A stretch of 11,370 nucleotides of DNA from Candidatus Heimdallarchaeota archaeon. GTDB lineage: Archaea; Asgardarchaeota; Heimdallarchaeia; Heimdallarchaeales; Heimdallarchaeaceae. This document shows positions 6,596 through 11,370 of this stretch, piece by piece. Below the pieces are notes generated by a model, which was given only the letters and a program-made list of their open reading frames with translations, searched no databases and had not been told where the DNA came from. The DNA is taken from NCBI GenBank assembly GCA_030628305.1, contig DAOVRE010000025.1:1-11370 (forward strand), given 5' to 3'. The number at the start of each line of letters is the position of its first letter. Position 1 is the stretch's first letter. A program made the translations under genes and the position numbers.

Positions 6596-7444
6596 ATGGA
6601 AAACCGCGTTGATTTACTTAACAATTTAACTCCAAAAGCTAGAAATTATATCGGAGAGTCAATAGGTTTATTCTTGAAGAACAAAATAGACTTGTTAAGC
6701 GTAATTATTTTTGGGAGTGCTATCAGAGGCGAATATCAGCAAGATTTATCGGATGTTGATATGATTTTTGTGATAAATGATGACACTGCAAAGAAGGTTA
6801 AAAACAAAATTGGTAAAGAATTAAACGAGTTGGAATATAAGCACACTTTTAGAAAGAGGAATGCGTCCATTGTAGATGCAGTTTACAAACTTGCTGAAGA
6901 TATGACAGGAATGTATATCTCACACTTTGTATGTTACAGAAAAGATTTTCTTGATGCAAAATTTTCTAGTGTCTTCAACCTAAATTTGTTTTTATGTAAA
7001 ATATTCGCGCCCACAGATGTTGTTTGGGCAAGTGTCATAAAATCAGCTAAAACACTGTGGGGAGAAAATTTACTTGATAAATCAAGTCTATCAGAAGTTA
7101 CTAGACATCAGATAAGAAAAAGCAGATGGATGAATATTGTTCTTTGTACAGGTGCTTTGTTAACATATCCACTTCATTCCGATGCCACTAAATACGCTAT
7201 GGAGGCAGTCAAATGGAGTTTGCAAACTTGCTATTTTAGTTATACATTGAAACCTGCTAGTACGGAAGAAGCTGTTTTGTTTTTTAATCAAAATAATTAT
7301 AGAAATCCCATTCTTAAAGAGCTTTTAGAATTAAGAAGAAATTATCAAAAATCCTTGAGTTTTGTTAGAAAAAGTTTTAGAGCAGTTATTTATCTACATA
7401 AAAAAACACTAAAAGAAAATGAACTACCAAAGAAGATAGAGTAA
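6596..7444 (+). CDS. Pol beta-superfamily nucleotidyltransferase with helical C-terminal domain
   Basis: The 282-residue protein has the nucleotidyltransferase signature IIFGSAIRGEYQQDLSDVDM (37-56). G40-S41 is the Gly-Ser turn, and D53 and D55 are the two metal-binding carboxylates of DxD. D94 in SIVDAVYKL is the likely third. The fold therefore looks catalytically complete, and such enzymes transfer a nucleotide to a protein, small molecule or RNA. The C-terminal half (from about 150) is helical. The stretch LTYPLHSDATKYAMEAVKW recalls the helical bundle of aminoglycoside adenylyltransferases, although no antibiotic role should be assumed. It is longer than minimal MNT antitoxins and no HEPN partner lies next to it, which argues against a MNT/HEPN toxin-antitoxin pair. 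It is the last gene of the plus-strand cluster, with a terminator-like hairpin 6 nt after its stop. The acceptor is unknown. Confidence 0.78.
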   Translation: MENRVDLLNNLTPKARNYIGESIGLFLKNKIDLLSVIIFGSAIRGEYQQDLSDVDMIFVINDDTAKKVKNKIGKELNELEYKHTFRKRNASIVDAVYKLAEDMTGMYISHFVCYRKDFLDAKFSSVFNLNLFLCKIFAPTDVVWASVIKSAKTLWGENLLDKSSLSEVTRHQIRKSRWMNIVLCTGALLTYPLHSDATKYAMEAVKWSLQTCYFSYTLKPASTEEAVLFFNQNNYRNPILKELLELRRNYQKSLSFVRKSFRAVIYLHKKTLKENELPKKIE

Positions 7445-7450
7445 TTGGAG

Positions 7451-7480
7451 AAGTGTCTAATTAAACACTTATTCATTTTT
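7451..7480 (+). terminator. Hairpin plus T-rich tail after the nucleotidyltransferase
   Basis: AAGTGT (7451-7456) and ACACTT (7465-7470) form a 6-bp stem with an 8-nt loop, followed by ATTCATTTTT. It starts 6 nt after the nucleotidyltransferase stop and is a good candidate for the end of the plus-strand transcript. The stem is short, and archaeal termination often relies on the T-rich tail alone. Confidence 0.5.
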
Positions 7481-7481
7481 G

Positions 7482-7490
7482 AAAAAAAAA
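7482..7490 (-). terminator. T9 tract ending the MFS transcript
   Basis: A run of nine A on plus reads as nine T on minus, about 45 nt after the MFS stop. Oligo-T tracts in the non-template strand are the main intrinsic termination signal in archaea. Together with the plus-strand hairpin beside it, this makes a compact two-way terminator between convergent genes. Confidence 0.5.
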
Positions 7491-7535
7491 GATGGGTAGA
7501 ATTAATTTTCCACCGCTTTGTATATAATTTTGAAT

Positions 7536-8993
7536 CTATTTATCATAGATCCCTTTATAGGGGGCTCTTTCTCCTTGCAAGTATCTTTTATGAGGATCTA
7601 CAATAAAGGAAGCAATAACAACTCCTACTGTAAAGAGAACTAGTAAACTGCCTAGAGCTACGCGCATTGCATTGGCTAAACCTAATGATTGTGATACATA
7701 AATCATTAAACCAAATAATAGTGGAGATACTATTGCACTCACTCTTCCAGCTATTTTTTGAAATCCACCGTATTGTGCCAACTTTGATGGAGGAGCAAGA
7801 ACCATGATAAATTGTCTCCCCACTATCCAAATTCCACCAAAGCCTACACCTATAAATATCGCACCAAGCCATATTAACCCAACAGGAATAGTTACTGACC
7901 CTATCTGCAGTCCACTTAAGATAAAGATAGTCAATGCAATAAACCATGAACCACCAACAGCCATAAACAGATTTTTAGGTCCTAGTCTATTCATAAGTCT
8001 TCCAACTATGATGCCAAAGAATACAGAGAATATTATTCCTCCCAAAATAATGTAATTTGTCATTCCTGTAAGTGCTTCTCCACCTACCGTTGAAACTACA
8101 GGCACCATATAAAGAATCGTTGTATTAGCTGCATCTGTGATGAAGAACCAAGCTAAGAAAAACAACCAAGAATTTTTGTCAGAGACAATTTCTTTAAGGG
8201 ATGTTTTAAAGGAAATTAATGATGATTTCACATAATCCTTTGGTGAAATAGCTTCCTTGGGTGGATTTTCAACCTCTTTATGAAAGAGGTAAGGAATACT
8301 GATCAAAATTATGATGACAGATGAGATTACAAACAAGTATCTTAACCCACCATAGTTTATACTGTTTGGGTCAATGGCTGTTGACCCTACTTGCCAGATT
8401 CCGGAATCTACGGGAGTGTGTGGTCCAAACAAACCTGGAAGACCTATGACAATACTTACAGCTATTGCAATTATTGATCCAAATGCTGCGATAGCTCCAC
8501 CGATAGCTTGCATAAAACCTCTTGTTTCTGTTTCAGCAATGAATGGAATTTGAGCGTCATAAAACATTCGACCAGCTTGATAACAGAAGTTTGCTATGAC
8601 AAACAAAAAGCATGCCCACCAAAAGTTCACCCAAACTGTGATTAATGCAGTTGCAGTTACCATTATACCAGCTGAGATAATTACTGCTGGTTTTCTTTTC
8701 CCTGCTTTATCAGAGATAGCACCCAAAATTGGTCCCAATAAAGCAATCAAAAGATTTGAACCTGCCATAAAAACTGACATTACAATGAATACAGTTGGGT
8801 ACTCCCATTCCATTGCAACGCCCATTAATAAAACAAATGGGGTAAATGCTAAACTTATTACAGATTGTGAAAAGAAAGTATCAGCCATGTCATAGCTATA
8901 CCACAACCAAGCGTTTTTTCTGCTTGATTTTTTAGATTCTAAATTAGTTTCTTGAATATCATGTTCATCTAAAACTATTTCTTTATTTGACAT
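7536..8993 (-). CDS. MFS transporter, UMF1/Atg22-like
   Basis: The 485-residue protein has about 12 hydrophobic segments, spread from residue 45 to 465, and belongs to the major facilitator superfamily. Motif A between helices 2 and 3 reads GAISDKAGKRK (91-101), and a degenerate copy GRLMNRLGPK (331-340) sits in the second half. The opening WYSYDMADTFFSQSV (31-45) and RMFYDAQIPFIAETETRG (142-159) resemble UMF1-type transporters, the group with yeast Atg22 ('YDWANSAF', 'FYNAFLPDIA'). That group is linked to amino-acid or nutrient efflux, but the substrate here is unknown. The N-terminal 28 residues are charged and cytosolic, with no signal peptide. A central charged loop (about 239-272) joins the two halves. 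AAAGGTGA lies 6 nt before the ATG. The hydrolase upstream is 110 bp away on the same strand; a separate promoter is more likely than cotranscription. Confidence 0.85.
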   Translation of the reverse strand: MSNKEIVLDEHDIQETNLESKKSSRKNAWLWYSYDMADTFFSQSVISLAFTPFVLLMGVAMEWEYPTVFIVMSVFMAGSNLLIALLGPILGAISDKAGKRKPAVIISAGIMVTATALITVWVNFWWACFLFVIANFCYQAGRMFYDAQIPFIAETETRGFMQAIGGAIAAFGSIIAIAVSIVIGLPGLFGPHTPVDSGIWQVGSTAIDPNSINYGGLRYLFVISSVIIILISIPYLFHKEVENPPKEAISPKDYVKSSLISFKTSLKEIVSDKNSWLFFLAWFFITDAANTTILYMVPVVSTVGGEALTGMTNYIILGGIIFSVFFGIIVGRLMNRLGPKNLFMAVGGSWFIALTIFILSGLQIGSVTIPVGLIWLGAIFIGVGFGGIWIVGRQFIMVLAPPSKLAQYGGFQKIAGRVSAIVSPLLFGLMIYVSQSLGLANAMRVALGSLLVLFTVGVVIASFIVDPHKRYLQGERAPYKGIYDK

Positions 8994-8999
8994 ATTATT

Positions 9000-9007
9000 T
9001 CACCTTT
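9000..9007 (-). promoter_or_regulatory. Shine-Dalgarno site of the MFS gene
   Basis: On minus, AAAGGTGA lies 6 nt before the ATG at 8993 and fixes the start of the transporter. Confidence 0.65.
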
Positions 9008-9050
9008 AATATCTCTAAGAGCAGAGAATTTGTTTTCATCGATACCAGTT

Positions 9051-9060
9051 TAATTTAAAG
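9051..9060 (-). promoter_or_regulatory. TATA-like box of the MFS gene
   Basis: On minus the sequence reads CTTTAAATTA, 67 to 58 nt before the ATG. It would give a transcript start near 9029 and a leader of about 35 nt holding the ribosome-binding site. The surrounding spacer (8994-9103) shows nothing else clear. The call is weak because A/T-rich octamers are common here. Confidence 0.3.
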
Positions 9061-9103
9061 CTTCTCTTAAAACGCTTGAGTATTGAAGATTTACACGAAT
9101 GTG

Positions 9104-10093
9104 TTATTTATTGCGATGTAATGGTCTCTCAAATACAACAAGGGAAGGCGGGATTCCATCATTTTTGCTAACTTTGCAAAATTCTAAGGATACAATTCCC
9201 ATTAATCTCTCTCTTCTTGATTCATCTGTTTTCATGTAAATGAATCTTCCATTGAGAAGTTCAGCAGCGATTTGCGGGTAATCTGTCTGATTATGGATTT
9301 TGTCTTTAGTACCATTGGTTACGAAAACTTCCTTTGTTACATCAGAAACCTTACCAAAGAGCTCAAAATCCTTTACGGAGTCAGCTGCTCTTTTCCATTT
9401 CCAAATTTCAGCATTATCTGCAAAAATTTCAGCTCTTCTTCTTTGAACTTCTTCTTTCATGCCACACAACTGTATTCGTTTAACTATTGACCTAATTAAT
9501 TCAACTACAAAGACGGGTAATATGGGCGATACAAATCTAAGAAACCACTTTGGAAACCATAGAGTATGCATAGGATCATTTGTAATGATCGTTGGAGCGT
9601 CTATTACTCCATCAATTAAACCTTGCAGAACTATTGCTCCACCCCAACAAGTACCATAGAGAACAAAATCTTCTTTGTCTAATTCAAGGCAATTAATCAC
9701 ATCTCGTATGTCTCTAGCCTTCTGGCTCATATCCATTTTAGCTCTTTTTCTATCCAATCTGCTACTTCTTTTTTCACGAGTTTCGACATAATAGCATTCT
9801 ACTTTATCATGGATAACTTCGTAAAATTCCATAAATCCTATTTCAGTTCCTCCCCATCCAGGAATAAAAACTAAAAGACGTTTTGAAATTGGGTTATCAG
9901 GTTTAAAATGGTATACTCTGATTTCACCATCGTCTACAGGAACATAGAAACTGTCAGTTGTATCAATCTCCCAGAAGTTTGGAACCTTTCTTTCAGTAGC
10001 TAAGAGCATTTTGTGAACTTTTTGTTCTAACTCTGGAGTTATATCCAACATAGACTGTTCGGTGTGTAGAGTTTCGCAAATCTGTTTTACCAT
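9104..10093 (-). CDS. Alpha/beta hydrolase with cysteine nucleophile elbow (PhaC/dienelactone-hydrolase-like), function unknown
   Basis: The 329-residue protein has alpha/beta-hydrolase features: LLVFIPGWGG (73-82) before the oxyanion region, the nucleophile elbow YGTCWGG (146-152), and an acid-residue candidate D264 in VTNGTKDK. The elbow matches the GxCxGG box of polyhydroxyalkanoate synthases and is also like dienelactone hydrolases, with C149 replacing the usual serine. The third triad member is not evident: after D264 the only His residues are H267, three residues on, and H326, four from the C-terminus. The expected glycine-histidine turn after the last strand is absent around FIYMKTDESRRERLMG. 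A lid-like insertion with a hydrophobic stretch (about 177-206) could meet lipid or membrane. No PhaE, PhaR or phasin gene is adjacent. A TATA-like box about 27 nt before the ATG suggests a leaderless start. It could be an acyltransferase, a thioester hydrolase or a protein that has lost activity. Confidence 0.75.
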   Translation of the reverse strand: MVKQICETLHTEQSMLDITPELEQKVHKMLLATERKVPNFWEIDTTDSFYVPVDDGEIRVYHFKPDNPISKRLLVFIPGWGGTEIGFMEFYEVIHDKVECYYVETREKRSSRLDRKRAKMDMSQKARDIRDVINCLELDKEDFVLYGTCWGGAIVLQGLIDGVIDAPTIITNDPMHTLWFPKWFLRFVSPILPVFVVELIRSIVKRIQLCGMKEEVQRRRAEIFADNAEIWKWKRAADSVKDFELFGKVSDVTKEVFVTNGTKDKIHNQTDYPQIAAELLNGRFIYMKTDESRRERLMGIVSLEFCKVSKNDGIPPSLVVFERPLHRNK

Positions 10094-10115
10094 CTATCTC
10101 TCTTCAGAAGCACTC

Positions 10116-10125
10116 TATTATTAAA
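10116..10125 (-). promoter_or_regulatory. TATA-like box of the alpha/beta hydrolase, leaderless spacing
   Basis: On minus, TTTAATAATA is centred about 27 nt before the ATG at 10093, which puts the transcript start at or within a base or two of the start codon. Only a weak GAGAGA lies in between. Confidence 0.45.
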
Positions 10126-10179
10126 TTTTTCATACTTCGAAAGAAGTTTGTTGATTTGTGATATACTAATTATGATACC

Positions 10180-10205
10180 ATCTTCTAATAAGCTGATCTT
10201 CTAAT
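10180..10205. repeat. Short direct repeat ATCTTCTAAT x2
   Basis: Two identical 10-bp copies lie 6 bp apart (10180-10189 and 10196-10205) in the divergent spacer. The 16-bp period is not a whole number of helical turns. It may be a regulator site or chance in A/T-rich DNA. Confidence 0.35.
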
Positions 10206-10302
10206 TTCCAGTCGAAAGGAGGGGGTTTTAAAAGAGATAGAGGTTAGCGAAAGTATTCAAAGCTTAACTAGTCTTACGACGCATCATATTTCTTGGAATA
10301 TC

Positions 10303-10310
10303 TTTATTTA
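10303..10310 (+). promoter_or_regulatory. TATA-like box of the HAD gene, leaderless spacing
   Basis: TTTATTTA is centred 26-27 nt before the ATG at 10333, the standard archaeal TATA-to-start distance. No ribosome-binding site is present, which fits a leaderless mRNA. Confidence 0.5.
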
Positions 10311-10332
10311 CTATTAACTCAAGCGAATAGTA

Positions 10333-11094
10333 ATGTCACAGACGAGATTCTCTGAATTTGCTGTGTTTTTTGATGATGGGGGGGTAATGAATGATAATCG
10401 TATTAGAGGGGTACAATATCAAAAGTTAGTTGGGGAGTATTTTACACCTAAATTTGGGGGAGAACCCTATTTGTGGGCTGAAGGTAATTTCAATTTTGTA
10501 AAAGAAATTATGAGAGAATACACCGAAGCTATTTGTGATAGTAGAGACATTGATTACAAAACATATCATATGAATTTTGTAAAAAGATGGATAGAGGAGA
10601 TGTTTAATTATGTGGGAGTTGAACTTCCTGCAAAATCAGAATATAAACAAATATATCAAGAAGCGATTGAATACATCACACCAAATATTCGATCATCATA
10701 TCCGGGTGTTGTAGATGCTATTAAAAAATTAAAGAGATTTGGATTTAAGCTTTATACAGCTTCAGGGGAAGATTCTCTTGAGCTAAAAGGATATTTACAG
10801 GGCATGAGGGTAAAAGATCTTTTCGAGAACTTTTATGGTCCAGATCTTATTAATACACACAAGACCAATGATAATTTCTTTAAACGAGTTTTAGATGATG
10901 TATGGTTTGAACCAGATAGAACAATAATCATCGAAGATAATCCAAAGTTCCTTGAATGTGCTTTGAATAGTGGTACCAATGTTATTCAAGCATGTTTAAC
11001 TGGCGAATTCGAACCAAGTTATCAGCATTATATTAAAGATATGAATGAACTACCTAAGGTTGTTACTAATCTAGTCAGCAAAATAAAATCATAA
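10333..11094 (+). CDS. HAD-superfamily protein with DDGG motif I, substrate unknown
   Basis: The 253-residue protein has HAD-like architecture with a helical cap. Motif I reads VFFDDGGVMND (11-21): D14 is the phospho-accepting or nucleophilic Asp, but the position two residues on, normally the general acid/base Asp of DxD, is Gly (G16). Motif II is LYTASGE (140-146), with T142 or S144. Motif III is K177 or K184. Motif IV is IIIEDNPKF (198-206), with E201-D202 for Mg2+. The cap lies between about 20 and 118. From memory, FFDDGGVMNDN-type openings occur in a bacterial and archaeal group annotated simply as HAD hydrolases, so the Gly appears to be a family trait rather than a local mutation. Activity could be dehalogenase-like, slow phosphatase or non-catalytic. 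The start is fixed by the TATA-like box at leaderless distance. Two hairpins lie after the stop. Confidence 0.8.
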   Translation: MSQTRFSEFAVFFDDGGVMNDNRIRGVQYQKLVGEYFTPKFGGEPYLWAEGNFNFVKEIMREYTEAICDSRDIDYKTYHMNFVKRWIEEMFNYVGVELPAKSEYKQIYQEAIEYITPNIRSSYPGVVDAIKKLKRFGFKLYTASGEDSLELKGYLQGMRVKDLFENFYGPDLINTHKTNDNFFKRVLDDVWFEPDRTIIIEDNPKFLECALNSGTNVIQACLTGEFEPSYQHYIKDMNELPKVVTNLVSKIKS

Positions 11095-11199
11095 ATGAAC
11101 GCATCTAGAGGGGAAAGAAAAGGATAACGGACCTTATTAGAAGAGTGAAATTTTATAAATGTAACCTTGTTGTTTAGGTCACTTTCTGGTGAAGGAACC
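11095..11199. other. Convergent intergenic spacer with two hairpins
   Basis: These 105 bp separate the HAD gene from the convergent membrane-protein gene. GTAACCT (11161-11167) and AGGTCAC (11176-11182) form an imperfect stem with one mismatch. AACCTT (11196-11201) and AAGGTT (11207-11212) form a second, perfect stem that runs into the end of the next gene. The short run from ATG at 11095 (ten codons) is not a gene. Confidence 0.4.
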
Positions 11200-11212
11200 T
11201 TACTGCAAGGTT
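11196..11212. terminator. Hairpin overlapping the stop codon of the right-edge membrane gene
   Basis: AACCTT-ACTGC-AAGGTT is a perfect 6-bp stem with a 5-nt loop. It is followed on plus by TTACGTTT and may help end the HAD transcript. On minus it spans the TAA stop of the convergent gene and has no T-tract after it. Termination activity is uncertain. Confidence 0.3.
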
Positions 11213-11370
11213 TTACGTTTAAGAACTAATTTTCGTATTACAAGAGCTGCAACCGCAAATATGAGCGATACAGTTGTCGTTGTTAGGCTAAAGATGAAAT
11301 TGGTATATTGTCCATGAATGGGAAATTGTTCTAAAATAAGATAAATGACAATACCCAATACAGTTGTTCC
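11200..11370 (-). CDS. C-terminal part of a membrane protein, unknown family
   Basis: Fifty-six codons and a TAA stop (11202-11200) remain of a gene that enters from the right edge. Two hydrophobic segments are visible: GTTVLGIVIYLIL at the left of the fragment and NFIFSLTTTTVSLIFAVAAL further on. They are joined by a short polar loop (EQFPIHGQYT) and followed by a positively charged tail (RKLVLKRKTLQ). By the positive-inside rule, the C-terminus is probably cytosolic. The fragment is too short to name a family. The reading frame is open throughout, and the codon use looks like that of its neighbours. Confidence 0.6.
   Translation of the reverse strand, partial: GTTVLGIVIYLILEQFPIHGQYTNFIFSLTTTTVSLIFAVAALVIRKLVLKRKTLQ

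Larger units (their letters stand above)
10094..10332. promoter_or_regulatory. Divergent intergenic spacer with promoters, a direct repeat and a small hairpin
   Basis: This 239-bp spacer is the longest gene-free stretch. It holds a TATA-like box for each flanking gene, at either end. A perfect 5-bp hairpin with a GAAA loop (ACTTC-GAAA-GAAGT) lies at 10134-10147. ATCTTCTAAT occurs twice in direct orientation, at 10180-10189 and 10196-10205, 16 bp from start to start. A purine-rich patch GGAGGGGG then TTTTAAAA lies near 10218-10233. I see no tRNA or credible ORF in it. The repeat could be an operator, but that is inference. Confidence 0.4.

Noticed and set aside
6596..7444. MNT antitoxin of a MNT/HEPN toxin-antitoxin pair
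   Set aside because: The protein is about twice the length of minimal MNT proteins, and no HEPN-like gene with RxxxxH is adjacent.
7588..7947. 119-codon minus-strand ORF inside the MFS gene
   Set aside because: It is out of frame within a well-supported transporter gene, and its Cys/Ser/Tyr-rich translation has no recognisable domain.
9104..10093. Calling the alpha/beta hydrolase a PHA synthase
   Set aside because: Only the GxCxGG box agrees. The catalytic His is not evident and no PHA partner genes are nearby.
10157..10196. Possible C/D-box small RNA (GTGATAT ... CTGA)
   Set aside because: The box C match is only five of seven and the internal D'/C' pair is missing or wrongly spaced.
11095..11127. 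Ten-codon ORF starting right after the HAD stop
   Set aside because: It is too short, has no ribosome-binding site, and ends in a hairpin-bearing spacer.
1..11370. Mobile element, CRISPR array, tRNA or rRNA
   Set aside because: No transposase, integrase, spaced repeat array, tRNA cloverleaf or conserved rRNA stretch was seen on either strand.

Overview
The window reads as chromosomal DNA of an Asgard archaeon, perhaps of the Heimdall/Loki/Thor range (the order cannot be fixed from this sequence). The grounds are an A+T-rich, gene-dense layout; a Ras/Rab-type small GTPase with eukaryote-like G1-G5 motifs; a family 4 Fe-S uracil-DNA glycosylase ending in a PCNA-binding motif; an archaeal-type phosphohexomutase; a TTG start; and TATA-like boxes 24-28 nt before several start codons, as expected for leaderless archaeal transcripts. 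I see no rRNA, tRNA, CRISPR array, insertion sequence or phage gene, and every complete gene appears intact.
Layout. Bases 1-3989 hold five minus-strand genes, in transcription order: an Atz/Trz-type amidohydrolase (adenosine/SAH/MTA deaminase group), a galactokinase-like GHMP kinase beginning 1 nt after it, a HIT-domain hydrolase, a Ras-like GTPase, and the 5' part of an alpha-toroid protein often labelled 'NifH' in databases. The last gene has its own promoter. A 65-bp divergent promoter region (3990-4054) separates this group from a plus-strand cluster at 4055-7444: uracil-DNA glycosylase, phosphohexomutase, a small three-helix membrane protein and a nucleotidyltransferase. The cluster meets a minus-strand MFS transporter at a terminator region (7445-7535). 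Upstream of the transporter, also on the minus strand, is an alpha/beta hydrolase with a cysteine nucleophile. A 239-bp divergent spacer (10094-10332) then leads to a plus-strand HAD-like protein. The window ends in the C-terminal part of a minus-strand membrane protein.
How the genes fit together. The tightest coupling is deaminase plus sugar kinase, which suggests salvage of an adenosine-type nucleoside by-product; the HIT nucleotide hydrolase lies downstream on the same strand. Phosphohexomutase, membrane protein and nucleotidyltransferase form a second likely unit, where only the mutase has a clear role (sugar phosphates for glycans). The glycosylase is DNA repair. Most points of interest are catalytic-residue deviations inside recognisable folds: the kinase sugar loop, the hydrolase triad, the HAD acid/base Asp and the GTPase switch II. 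I found no defence island or other obviously new multi-gene system. The deaminase-kinase pair and the cysteine hydrolase are the best candidates for undescribed biochemistry.
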